From: UBA9647 sp963739335
GTDB lineage: Bacteria; Bacteroidota; Ignavibacteria; UBA10030
Reading direction: 5' to 3'
NCBI GenBank assembly: GCA_963739335.1
Contig: CAVUAC010000048.1
Span: 25,614-89,613, forward strand
DNA: 64,000 nucleotides
Shown: positions 7,170 through 15,956 of the stretch, piece after piece
How positions within the stretch are numbered: position 1 is the stretch's first letter
How the letters are laid out: each line of letters starts with the position of its first letter
The notes under the pieces: generated by a model
What the model was told of the DNA's origin: nothing
Database searches by the model: none
The model's input: only the letters and a program-made list of their open reading frames with translations
Position numbers and translations under genes: made by a program

Positions 7170-9950
7170 ATGCCGAAGAAACATTTTCACCTTCTTGCAC
7201 GGCTCGTTCCGCTGTGCTTGCTGTTCGTCATCACGGAATTTCCCGGTCAGGCTTTCCGGATCCACGCTCAGTCGGTGAGGGTGACAAAGACGATCCGTCC
7301 CGAATTCAATGAGAGCCCGGAACGGATTCCGAGTTTCTTGCCGCACAAGACGCTGAAGCGGCCGAAAGTCGGCCTCGTGTTGAGCGGTGGCGGCGCTCGC
7401 GGCGTGGCAAGCATCGGTGTTCTCCGGGTATTGGAGGAGGCCGATGTGCCGGTTGATATGATCGTTGGAACGAGTATCGGCAGCATTCTGGGTGGATTGT
7501 ACGCATCAGGCTACTCTATTGACAAGCTTCAGCGGATGGTCGATACGACGAACTGGGCTGATGTACTGAGTTTTAGCGATGACGCAAGGAGGTCGGATCA
7601 GTTCCTTGATCAGAAGATCGCTGAAGACCGAAGTATTCTTACCGTGCGCTTCCAGGGGCTCGAGCCCATCCTGCCACAATCCCTTTCTACAGGGCAACGG
7701 CTAACGAACTACTTGAATTTGCTGGTGCTTCAAGGAATTTATCACCCCAATCCCAGCTTTGACGATCTCCGCATTCCGTTTCGGGCCGCAACGACGGATC
7801 TTGTTTCTGGGAGATCAGTGGTTCTTGATCGTGGAGATCTCACCGAGGCACTCCGCGCAAGTGTTTCGGTTCCTCTGCTCTTCAGTCCTGTGCCCCGGGA
7901 TTCTGCCCGTCTGTTGGATGGAGGACTCGTCTCGAATATTCCCGTTGATGCGGCGCGCAATTGGGGTGCGGATATTGTCATCGTTGTTGATGTCACAAGT
8001 CCGCTCCGTCCGCTTTCCAAGTTGAATGCTCCATGGGAAATTGCCGACCAAATACTTGGCATTACCATGCAGCTGGCAAATCAGCAGCAGCTCGCCAAAG
8101 CCAATGTGGTTATCCGGCCCAAGATCGGTGGGCATTTATCGGATGATTTTACAGATCTGGATTCACTCGTTGCCCAGGGAGAGGCGGCAGCACGAAAGGT
8201 CGTGGGCGATTTGAAATCACTGCTTCTGGATTACGCAGATGACCGGGCCAAGAGTCGATCAGATGAGCCGACGTTCAAGAATGTCCATTTCGTCTTCGAT
8301 GCTCTCAGCCTCGACCGGCAATGGATCTCGGCGGTGATGAACCTCGCCCGTGAGACTGAAGTGCAGGAAAGGACCCTGCAAACGCTTGTGAACACGATGT
8401 ACGGATCGGGCGAGTTTCAGGATGTGCGGATCGACGCAGAGATTGATTCGGGTTCAACGACACTGACGCTGACAGCGTTACCGACTCCCATCTTGCGCAC
8501 GATCGAGATCGCTGGCACCAAACTTGTCGGCATGGACACGCTCCGAGCGGTTTTTCAGCCGCTGCTTGGTTATCACCTCAATTTCCAGCAAAGCAGGAAG
8601 GCGATGGAAAAAGTACTGGCACTGTATCGCGACCGTGGCTATTCCTTGGCAAGAATTCGCGAAGCTTCTCTTGACAGCACCACGGGCAATGCGACGGTGC
8701 GCATCGATGAAGGGATTGTCCATCGGCGGGACATCAGGGGGACGACGAAGACCAGGGATTATGTCATCTGGCGCGAGCTGCCGTGGGAGGAAGGAACGGT
8801 ATTTCAAGTCGGGAAAGTCGCTCAAGGTATATCAAATCTTTATGGCACGAACCTGTTTGAGCAGGTCTCGGTGAGTGTTCATCAGGAGGGTGCGCAGGGT
8901 GAACATCAGGTGGTGGTCATCAACGTGCGCGAACGGAGCACCCAGTTGATCAGGCTGGGTTTGAGGATTGACGATGAGCGAAGCATCCAGCCTTCGATCG
9001 ATGTCAGGGATGAAAACCTCTTCGGCATCGGCGCGGAGTTTGGTGTTCACGCTTTCGGGGGAACGCGGAACAAGAGCTTTGTTGCAGAGTTTAAGGCGAC
9101 GCGTATCTTCAACTCTTACTTCACCTTCGGCCTGAAGGGGTACTATACACTTCATGACGTGAATGTGTACGGTGAGGAGCCATTGAAGGATCCAACGGAT
9201 TGGAAGCGTGTGCGGATCGGCGAGTTTCGCGAGCTCAAGGAAGGAGGCTCGGTGACTTTCGGAACGCAGTTGGAGCGCCTTGGGATTGTCACCGTTGAAG
9301 GAAGGCTTGAAAACCAACGTGCCTGGAGCTTCTTCGGCGACCCATTCGCCACGGGCGATTTCCAGCTTGGATCCTTGCGGTTCGGGCTGAAAGTCGATGA
9401 TCAAGACCGGTTTCCTTTTCCACGGAACGGCGTCGCGCTCGATCTCTTCTATGAATCCACCGTTGTTCCTGCACAGGAAGGTGCTGGCTTTACAAAGATG
9501 TCGTTCTCCTATGACTGGTACCAAACGTATTTCAAGCGCCACACCGTTCACTGGCGATTCCGGTTTGGCTCTGCAGATAAGTCGCTGCCCATCACGGAAC
9601 AGTTCAGCCTCGGTGGGCAGGAGAGCTTCTACGGACTTCGGGAAGACAACAGCCTGGGTCGCCAGCTTCTTGTCACCAGCCTTGAGTATCGTTATCACAG
9701 TCCTGTGAAAATTTTCTTCGACACCTATCTTACCGCACGGTACGACCTCGGCTCAATTTGGCCCGGTCCAGCCGAGGTACGGCTTGTCGACCTGCGCCAT
9801 GGTATCGGTGTAGGGTTGGCGCTCGATACCCCCATCGGGCCTGCTCAGTTTTCGATCGGCCAGAGCTTCTTCTTTCGGAAAGAATTTCTGAACGGCCCGT
9901 TGAGCCTCGGTCCGTTGTTGGGATATTTCAGCATCGGATATGCATTCTAG
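7170..9950 (+). CDS. Patatin-like phospholipase fused to BamA-type outer-membrane barrel
   Basis: The 926-residue protein has a signal peptide (residues 1-34), a patatin domain at about 65-290 with oxyanion loop GGGARG (73-78), nucleophile S102 in GTSIG and catalytic Asp D250 in DGG, then POTRA-like repeats at about 340-560. A BamA/Omp85-type beta-barrel ends in the aromatic residue of SIGYAF, as outer-membrane barrels usually do. This layout matches type Vd (PlpD-like) patatin-barrel proteins, which deliver or display a lipase at the cell surface. The open frame extends to 6825, but that would overlap the divergent BatA-like gene by 122 bp and lacks a signal peptide; ATG 7170 directly precedes one. 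Whether the patatin domain is released is unknown. Confidence 0.88.
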   Translation: MPKKHFHLLARLVPLCLLFVITEFPGQAFRIHAQSVRVTKTIRPEFNESPERIPSFLPHKTLKRPKVGLVLSGGGARGVASIGVLRVLEEADVPVDMIVGTSIGSILGGLYASGYSIDKLQRMVDTTNWADVLSFSDDARRSDQFLDQKIAEDRSILTVRFQGLEPILPQSLSTGQRLTNYLNLLVLQGIYHPNPSFDDLRIPFRAATTDLVSGRSVVLDRGDLTEALRASVSVPLLFSPVPRDSARLLDGGLVSNIPVDAARNWGADIVIVVDVTSPLRPLSKLNAPWEIADQILGITMQLANQQQLAKANVVIRPKIGGHLSDDFTDLDSLVAQGEAAARKVVGDLKSLLLDYADDRAKSRSDEPTFKNVHFVFDALSLDRQWISAVMNLARETEVQERTLQTLVNTMYGSGEFQDVRIDAEIDSGSTTLTLTALPTPILRTIEIAGTKLVGMDTLRAVFQPLLGYHLNFQQSRKAMEKVLALYRDRGYSLARIREASLDSTTGNATVRIDEGIVHRRDIRGTTKTRDYVIWRELPWEEGTVFQVGKVAQGISNLYGTNLFEQVSVSVHQEGAQGEHQVVVINVRERSTQLIRLGLRIDDERSIQPSIDVRDENLFGIGAEFGVHAFGGTRNKSFVAEFKATRIFNSYFTFGLKGYYTLHDVNVYGEEPLKDPTDWKRVRIGEFRELKEGGSVTFGTQLERLGIVTVEGRLENQRAWSFFGDPFATGDFQLGSLRFGLKVDDQDRFPFPRNGVALDLFYESTVVPAQEGAGFTKMSFSYDWYQTYFKRHTVHWRFRFGSADKSLPITEQFSLGGQESFYGLREDNSLGRQLLVTSLEYRYHSPVKIFFDTYLTARYDLGSIWPGPAEVRLVDLRHGIGVGLALDTPIGPAQFSIGQSFFFRKEFLNGPLSLGPLLGYFSIGYAF

Positions 9951-10014
9951 GGGCTGTAACGATTCGAGACATTTCCCGTAGTACCGGTAGAGCCGTTTAC
10001 ATTATGGGGTCCAA

Positions 10015-12534
10015 ATGGAGAACCTCTCAGGAGTTCATTCACCACGAACAATCCGAATAGTCTACTCCGCCGCATCAATCTTTGTGTTGGTGTTGACGCT
10101 GTTCCACGCATTGAACGTTCTTTTCTTCAAAGCGACGAGCAATGATCAGTGCGGCTGGCTCATCCGCGACAAGAGTCTGCCAGGTCTTGAAATCACTCAG
10201 ATTGTTCCGGGAGGTGTGGCAGATCGTGCCGGGCTGAAGGAAGGCGACATCCTTCTGGCCATCAACGGAAAGCAGTTCACTCCCTCCGAAAGTGCGATGC
10301 AGATTATCAACAGCATTAAACGGAATGAGTACGCGGAGTACACTGTCGAACGCGCGGGAACAATATTCAAAACTCACGTTCAGGTTCTCAAAGTCTTTGA
10401 TGTCCGTTACCTCGTGTACCTTCTTCTGGGTCTCGGATTTCTTCTGGTTGGCCACATCGTTGTAATGTCGAGACCGCAGGGGCTCGTGCAACGCATGTTC
10501 GGACGGTATGGCATCTTCGCTATGCTATTGCTCGGACTGTCCCAGCTCAATCTCGCCGAAACTTCCCCGTGGATCTACCTGTATAGCTCGGCAGCTGCTG
10601 TCGGTTGGGTATTCTCGATCCCTACCATGGTCCTGTTCTTTCTTCATTTTCCTGTGAAGACCAGGGCGGCCAGTTGGACGTGGCTGAAAGTTGCCCTGTA
10701 CCTGTACAGCATCATTACATTCATCCCGTCGATTCTCCGGCTCTTTTTCAGCTGGCAAGAACCGTTTCCCGGGTTCGTCTCTGTTATCCTCAATTTTACT
10801 CCAGGGTTATTCTTTTTTGGCGGATTGACCATTTTCACCGTCAATTATTTTCGTAGTGTCGAGCGATCGCGACGAAAACAGGTGAGGCCGGTCTTCTACA
10901 GCGTCATCATCGGTGTCCTGACCGTTGTCTATTCGAATGTTCTCCAGAGGTCGAACCAGTTTGTGATTTTCACGCAGCCCGTCCTTTTGCTCCCGATGTT
11001 CCTGTTATTGCTGCTTCCTCTTTCGTTTGGGTATTCGATTTTCAGATACCGGTTGATGGATATCGATTTCGTCATCAAGCGCAGTTTGCTGTATGCGATG
11101 GTGACGGCGATGCTCGCGGGGCTGTACCTCTTGTTGGTGTACCTCATTGGCAAAGCGATGTCCTATGCACTGGGAATTGAAGAGAATCAGATAGGGAATC
11201 TCTTCGCCTTTGTTATCCTTGCTTTCGCGTTTGACCCTCTCAAACGCAAGGCGCAGGACTGGATCGATCGAGTGTTCTACCAGGAGCGCTATAACTATCA
11301 GAAAGCTCTTCTCGAGTTCAGCCAGGAACTCCCGACCAAGATGCACCTCGGTCAGATTCTCACCTCTATGATTTCGAGAATCTCCTCGACAATGCATGTG
11401 GAAAAAGTCGCTGTGGTCTTGTGCGACGACGTGGAGGGTTGCTCCTCGTCGACGCAACAGATCGATGCGGCCGACTGTGGATTTGGCAGGGAGCCTGATG
11501 GCTTGCTTGCGTTGCTTCGAACAACCCGCACCGCACAATCGTTTGCCCTGCTGGCAACGGAGCCGGATTCATTCAACATTCACGCGTCGGACAAGGAGAA
11601 AATCCTGAGGGCTGGCGTCGTCCTGTCAGTGCCGATGTTCATGCAAGGCCGGCTGATCGGGATGATCATGGTCGGACCGAAAATGTCTGGCAAGGTCTAC
11701 TCGCGAGAGGATACCGACTTGCTCTCCACGGTCGGCGGACAGGCGGCCATTGCGATTGAAAATGCCCGGTTGCACGAATCCGAGATTGAGAAACAGCGCA
11801 TTGAGGAAGAGCTCGCTCTTGCCCGGAAAATCCAGCAAGGGTTGCTGCCGAAAGAGCAACCGCCAATGCAGGGTCTGGATATTTCGGGAGTCTCCATTCC
11901 AGCGTTGACTGTTGGCGGAGACTATTTCGATTATATCCCGCTTGGTCCAAACAAGCTGTTGGTCGTCGTGGGTGATGTGTCCGGGAAGGGAATGTCTGCC
12001 GCGTTGTACATGTCGAAGATCCAGGGCATGATCCAGGTGATCGCTCCGATGTATCAGCACCCGAAGGAAATGCTGATTCAGGTCAATCGCCGGATCTATG
12101 ACAGCCTCAAGCGAAAATCGTTTATCACTATGATCCTCGCGTTGTTCGATTTGGAGCGCAAAGAGGTGATGATCTGTCGTGCAGGTCATAACAAAGCTCT
12201 GATCGGAGTCAACGGCTCACTGGAGTATCTGCAGGGGGGCGGTATCGGACTCGGACTCGAGCGGGGTCCCTTGTTCGAGCAAGAGCTCGAGGAAATCAAC
12301 AAGCCATTCGATCGCAACAGCATTTTCGTGTTCTATTCAGACGGCCTGACAGAGGCGATGAATGAAACCAATGCTCAGTTTGGTGAAGAGACGGTGTATG
12401 AACTTGTGAAGCAAAAACGAAGCCTGAAGGCAAAAGAGCTTCAGCAAACGATTCTGAAATCTGTCGAAGAATTTCGCGGCAATGCGGAGCAAAATGACGA
12501 TCTCACAGTGGTTGTCGTAAAAGCATCTCAATAG
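10015..12534 (+). CDS. Membrane PP2C-type (RsbU/SpoIIE) phosphatase with PDZ, multi-TM and GAF domains
   Basis: The 839-residue product starts with one membrane helix (18-38) and an extracytoplasmic PDZ-like domain (about 45-125, with VPGGVADRAGLKEGDILLAING). A block of seven or more hydrophobic helices spans 130-400, including the YRLMDIDFVIKRSLLYA segment found in multi-TM sensor proteins. A GAF-like domain (430-585) precedes a helical linker (EEELALARKIQQGLLP) and a PP2C SpoIIE domain with metal-binding GGDYFD (634-639) and GDVSGKG (653-659), plus FYSDGLTEA. Such enzymes dephosphorylate anti-sigma-factor antagonists in partner-switching stress control. No antagonist or anti-sigma gene lies nearby, so its partner is encoded elsewhere. 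The PDZ domain suggests it senses envelope peptides, which is inference. Confidence 0.85.
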   Translation: MENLSGVHSPRTIRIVYSAASIFVLVLTLFHALNVLFFKATSNDQCGWLIRDKSLPGLEITQIVPGGVADRAGLKEGDILLAINGKQFTPSESAMQIINSIKRNEYAEYTVERAGTIFKTHVQVLKVFDVRYLVYLLLGLGFLLVGHIVVMSRPQGLVQRMFGRYGIFAMLLLGLSQLNLAETSPWIYLYSSAAAVGWVFSIPTMVLFFLHFPVKTRAASWTWLKVALYLYSIITFIPSILRLFFSWQEPFPGFVSVILNFTPGLFFFGGLTIFTVNYFRSVERSRRKQVRPVFYSVIIGVLTVVYSNVLQRSNQFVIFTQPVLLLPMFLLLLLPLSFGYSIFRYRLMDIDFVIKRSLLYAMVTAMLAGLYLLLVYLIGKAMSYALGIEENQIGNLFAFVILAFAFDPLKRKAQDWIDRVFYQERYNYQKALLEFSQELPTKMHLGQILTSMISRISSTMHVEKVAVVLCDDVEGCSSSTQQIDAADCGFGREPDGLLALLRTTRTAQSFALLATEPDSFNIHASDKEKILRAGVVLSVPMFMQGRLIGMIMVGPKMSGKVYSREDTDLLSTVGGQAAIAIENARLHESEIEKQRIEEELALARKIQQGLLPKEQPPMQGLDISGVSIPALTVGGDYFDYIPLGPNKLLVVVGDVSGKGMSAALYMSKIQGMIQVIAPMYQHPKEMLIQVNRRIYDSLKRKSFITMILALFDLERKEVMICRAGHNKALIGVNGSLEYLQGGGIGLGLERGPLFEQELEEINKPFDRNSIFVFYSDGLTEAMNETNAQFGEETVYELVKQKRSLKAKELQQTILKSVEEFRGNAEQNDDLTVVVVKASQ

Positions 12535-12580
12535 ATCCCGGCGCGCGTGCTGCCTTCGTCCTCTTCGCACCAGATCTGAA

Positions 12581-12608
12581 TTGTTTTTTCGAGAAATCTC
12601 CCTATATT
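12581..12608 (+). promoter_or_regulatory. Sigma70-type promoter upstream of the 88-aa gene
   Basis: TTGTTT (12581-12586) and TATATT (12603-12608) have a 16-base spacer and lie about 50 bp before the start at 12659. The site is in the gap after the phosphatase gene, so the small gene is probably its own transcription unit. Confidence 0.5.
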
Positions 12609-12658
12609 CATGCCGCTTCGGTTTTCAGATCCTCACGCTTTTCAGAAACGAAAAGAAC

Positions 12659-12925
12659 ATGACAACAAAAGCACCATCTCCTGTGGCGGAGTTTCCGCCA
12701 GATTCTCTGGAAAAGATCGCCTACAACGCAGTTGCAGAGATCCCAACGCAGGAACCGAACGACCGGCACCGCCTGGGATACAACGTCTGGATGTGGTTGG
12801 TGGACAAGAAGGGTTCGCTCCAGCAAGCTGTTCGATCAGCTGGCTCGCGTATGCACATCTCGGAGGAAGAAGCCATCAAGATTATCACGCAACGGCTGAA
12901 GGAAAAGGGAATCGAGATGCTGTAA
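12659..12925 (+). CDS. Conserved-looking 88-aa protein, unknown function
   Basis: The product is 88 residues, soluble, with no signal peptide. Its second half (GSLQQAVRSAGSRMHISEEEAIKIITQRLKEKGIEML) looks like two amphipathic helices of a small helical bundle. I place the start at ATG 12659 because it fits the promoter at 12581-12608; the longer frame from 12581 begins inside the -35 element. The ribosome site (AAAAGAAC) is weak. I do not recognise the family. Confidence 0.55.
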   Translation: MTTKAPSPVAEFPPDSLEKIAYNAVAEIPTQEPNDRHRLGYNVWMWLVDKKGSLQQAVRSAGSRMHISEEEAIKIITQRLKEKGIEML

Positions 12926-13131
12926 TCCTGCAGACTCTTCTTGCTGATCCCTTTCCTGACGTGCCATGAGCGTCGGTCTTCATTCACTCTGGTTCGTTCA
13001 TTCCCCTTTCGTTCCGATTGACCTACTCGGCGTTGTTCATCGGTGCAATTGCCGCTACGATGATCCGCGCCAGACTTTCGGGGATGATCGAGGAACTATG
13101 AGAACAGTACTCTCATCCGAGGAAACCGAAT

Positions 13132-13923
13132 ATGGACCTAGGTCTTAAGAACAAGGTCGCTCTTGTTGCGGCTGCCAGCCAGGGTCTGGGCAAGGCTTCA
13201 GCCTTCGCTCTTGCGCGAGAAGGTGCAAGTCTGGTGATCTGCTCGCGTCATGAAGAGAGTATCAACAAGACAGCAGAGGAAATTCGCGTGGTGACCGGGG
13301 CGAACGTCCTGCCCGTGGTCGCTGACGTAAGCAGGAAAGCAGACATCACCACCTTCGTACAGACAGCGATAAATGAGTACGGCACAGTCCACGTTCTTGT
13401 CAACAATGCTGGTGGACCTCCGACGGGTCACATTCTTACGCTAGCCGAGGAGGAATGGGAACGGGGCATGCAGCTTACACTCATGAGCGTTGTCCGTCTT
13501 GTGCGGGAAGTGCTACCGTCTATGGAAAAGCAACGATGGGGACGCATCATCAGCATTGTGTCGATTGCCGCGAAGCAGCCTATCAATGAGCTGCTCATTT
13601 CTTCGACACTTCGGCCAGGGATCCTTGGCCTCTCAAAAGTTCTCTCCAATCAATATGCCAGAGACAATATCACTGTAAACACAATTTGCCCGGGGTTGAT
13701 TCTGACCAAGCGTGAAGAGGAGTTGAGCGTTTCCCGCGCGGCTGACAAGAAGATGACGTTTGAGGAATACATGGCAGAGAGTGCTAAAGCGATTCCCGCT
13801 GGACGCCTCGGCCGCCCGGAGGAAATTGGAGATGTTGTGGCGTTCCTTGCTTCGGAACAGGCAAGTTACATCAATGGTGTGAATCTACTCGTGGATGGAG
13901 GATTTGCGCGGGGAATCCATTAG
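13132..13923 (+). CDS. SDR-family oxidoreductase with atypical active site
   Basis: The 263-residue protein is FabG-like over its whole length: AAASQGLG nucleotide-binding turn at about 13-20, VADVSRKAD, NNAGG, and a C-terminal substrate loop and INGVNLLVDGG tail. The usual catalytic YxxxK is missing. Aligning the following GLSK helix puts S157 where Tyr should be and R161 where Lys should be (ISSTLRPG). I recall a sizeable SDR subgroup with this Ser/Arg replacement, commonly annotated as 3-oxoacyl-ACP reductase although the proton relay is absent. It may bind NAD(P) but should not be assumed to be a classical ketoreductase. Genes on both sides are unrelated to fatty-acid synthesis. Confidence 0.78.
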   Translation: MDLGLKNKVALVAAASQGLGKASAFALAREGASLVICSRHEESINKTAEEIRVVTGANVLPVVADVSRKADITTFVQTAINEYGTVHVLVNNAGGPPTGHILTLAEEEWERGMQLTLMSVVRLVREVLPSMEKQRWGRIISIVSIAAKQPINELLISSTLRPGILGLSKVLSNQYARDNITVNTICPGLILTKREEELSVSRAADKKMTFEEYMAESAKAIPAGRLGRPEEIGDVVAFLASEQASYINGVNLLVDGGFARGIH

Positions 13924-14045
13924 AATTCTCTATTGGCGAGTCCGCGATTAATGAGTCATCACGGTTTGCACGTGATCAAGAATCTCGTGCTCGATCGGTT
14001 TCGACTACGGATTGATTTTGGGAGGAATCTTCCGCAGATTTCCTG

Positions 14046-14489
14046 ATGCGAAAGGATGAAGAAAGCTCTATGAACCTGACGAGGGCGGAAAGATCCAGCC
14101 AAGCTTATCGAGCTGCAAATGCTCCTACTGACCCCAGCAAGGTGAGAGCTAGTACCAAGCTTGAATCATTGAATCTGAATTGGAGTGAGCGTGAGCTGCC
14201 CGAAAGGGTGCGCACAAAGCATGTCCACAGACTGCATCCATACCTTGGCAAGTTCATTCCACAGCTGGCGGAAGTCTTCCTCCGCAAGTACTTCAGAGCT
14301 GGGGAAACGGTGATTGATCCGTTCTGCGGCTCAGGTACTACCCTAATCCAGGCCGACGAATTGGGAATCGATTCAGCAGGCTGTGATGTATCCGCCTTTA
14401 ACGTGCTCTTTCGCCAAATTGAAACTGCACAGTACGATATATGCAGACATTTATGTCTTCTCTGCTGCTCACGCGTCCTGTATGACTGA
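14046..14489 (+). pseudogene. Truncated DNA methyltransferase (N-terminal fragment)
   Basis: The 147-residue frame carries the N-terminal half of a DNA or TRM11-like methyltransferase: HRLHPYLGKFIPQLAEVFL, then SAM-binding motif I DPFCGSG at 91-97 and the AGCDVSAFN motif II acidic residue. Homologous enzymes continue for a further 150-300 residues with a catalytic (N/D/S)PP(Y/F), which is absent here. After about 14440 the frame becomes unlike a methyltransferase (CRHLCLLCC). In the +1 frame the same DNA reads ADIYVFSAAHASCMTEE and stops at 14494-14496, two bases before the next gene's ATG. This suggests an internal deletion fused the 5' end of the methyltransferase to the 3' end of another gene. 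A pure frameshift cannot restore the missing catalytic half. Confidence 0.7.
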
Positions 14490-14497
14490 GGAATGAC

Positions 14498-15363
14498 ATG
14501 CGACAATTTTGGATTGTCCCCGGTCCGAAGAAAACTGGCAGCAAGCACTCACAGCAAAGGGCATTTGGGGTCTTGAAGATAGGCCCATTGACAGGATTTA
14601 CTGGCTCGCGCTGGCTCCTGATGATATCTTGCTCTTTTACGTTACCGGAAAAGTGAAGGGCGTTGTAGGATACGGTGCTGTAAGATCGAGATTCCGTCAA
14701 GATGTTCCGCTTTGGAAGGACGAGATCACAGAGGGACACGCAAAGTGGCCTCTCCGCTTCGAGTTCGATGTGGAATTCCTTCTTCCTCAGAACAGATGGA
14801 GCCTCGACAAGGTTTCATTATCTGGCGGAGGCCACTTTAGGCAACCTTTGTTGTTAAGAGATCCAGATGAAGCATCCGCCATGATCAAGCAGTTAAATCC
14901 AACTGGCACGATGGTATCGCTCAAAGAGCGTTCGGTCTTCGCACTTCCTCCTGAAGTCCAAGAGGTATCTCCTTCACACGAGGAGATCAAGAGCTGGCTA
15001 TCTGAAATCGGAAGGTTACAAGGATATGTCGCTGATGTTGAGTTCCCGATGGGGACTGAAAGATTAGATGCTGCCTGGCGTCGCCTACCCGAGTCAGTAC
15101 CGACATACGTGTTTGAAGTTCAAGTGGGTGGCGATCTCTATCACGCTGTGGGGAAGCTGAAGCATGCACACGACATATGGAACAGTCGCATCTTCCTCAT
15201 CGGTTCAATGGATAATGTCCCTGTAGTTAACAGGCTGCTATCAGGTACCTTTCATGAAATCAAATCGGTCCTTAGGTTTATCGAGATAGAGAAAGTGCGG
15301 CAACTGCACCAGTCCAAATGGCACATTTTTGATGTAGAGAAAGAACTGGGTCTGCTACCATAA
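14498..15363 (+). CDS. EVE-domain protein with PD-(D/E)xK-like nuclease domain (probable frameshift near the start)
   Basis: From TTG 14509 the frame gives 284 residues. Reading from ATG 14498 gives MRQFWIVPG, and a one-base gap near 14522 then joins it to SEENWQQAL, restoring the expected EVE/PUA-like start. The N-terminal ~110 residues look like an EVE domain (GDxxxFYVTG, VVGYGAV, WPLRFEFDVEF), a fold that binds modified bases in DNA or RNA. The C-terminal part contains RLDAAW (D187) and VFEVQ (E203, Q205, TTG numbering), an arrangement like PD-(D/E)xK endonucleases with Gln in place of Lys, followed by LYHAVGKLKHAHDIWNS. The methyltransferase fragment lies directly upstream, so a modification-dependent or RM-type restriction enzyme is likely. 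Its recognition and activity are inferred only. Confidence 0.65.
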
Positions 15364-15395
15364 GTTTACCGGCAAGATGCTTCGAGGAGCAAAAT

Positions 15396-15644
15396 ATGTA
15401 TATGCATGAGATTTTGTTCTACAACGGGGAACAATTTCCTCCGGCCTACTTTTTGATTGATGGAATCCAGGCAAACAATCCGGAAGATGCCTTCGCACAG
15501 CACTTACCATACATTGTCAACCGGGTTCGCGAGATACTTGGTTTTGGCTCCGAGATTTCCGACCGAAAGATCCAAGATGGCCTCTACATTCTGAGAGAGG
15601 GTGGTCTTGTCTCTGCGCACGTGAGTAAACCCAGCGAATTCTGA
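15396..15644 (+). CDS. Hypothetical 82-aa protein in the accessory patch
   Basis: The 82-residue frame has a good ribosome site (GAGGAG) before ATGTATATG and starts 32 bp after the EVE-nuclease stop, so it is probably in the same transcript. It is soluble, with a helical middle (EDAFAQHLPYIVNRVREILGF) and no motif I recognise. It could be a small immunity or regulatory partner of the nuclease, but only position supports that. Confidence 0.5.
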   Translation: MYMHEILFYNGEQFPPAYFLIDGIQANNPEDAFAQHLPYIVNRVREILGFGSEISDRKIQDGLYILREGGLVSAHVSKPSEF

Positions 15645-15711
15645 CCGAAGCACTGCATTTAGTGGCCCACAATCGGACTACGCCCGGAGTCTTCCTGCTA
15701 GGTGCTTCGAT

Positions 15712-15888
15712 ATGAAACGTGACAAGGTCGTTCTCATCGGCGATGAATTCTGGGAAAAGATCGGAGGTGTTGGGACGTATCGAGCTTTCATCGAAGCTGT
15801 TAACGAAATAGGGGAAGAGTATCGGGAGAGGATTTATCGCGAGTATCTCGGAATTGAGCCCCCGGCGAAACCAGCGCATAGGCTTTGA
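15712..15888 (+). CDS. 58-aa ORF, possibly a remnant of a restriction endonuclease C-terminus
   Basis: The frame MKRDKVVLIGDEFWEKIGG encodes 58 residues and stays open upstream to about 15650 without another good start. The segment GDEFWEKIGGVGTYRAFIEAVNEIGEEYRERI reminds me of the conserved tail of TdeIII-like type II restriction endonucleases, but I cannot verify this. The lack of a ribosome site and its small size suggest a fragment rather than a gene. It lies between the accessory patch and the convergent folA. Confidence 0.35.
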   Translation: MKRDKVVLIGDEFWEKIGGVGTYRAFIEAVNEIGEEYRERIYREYLGIEPPAKPAHRL

Positions 15889-15956
15889 AATGAAGATGAG
15901 AACATCGATACCATCCTAGATTTCTTGCTCAGCCTAATCAACTCGTCGTCAGCGTG

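Noticed and set aside
8832..9698. 288-codon minus-strand open frame
   Set aside because: Antisense to the barrel part of the patatin/BamA protein.
12966..13148. 60-codon frame before the SDR gene
   Set aside because: It overlaps the SDR start, has no ribosome site and looks random.
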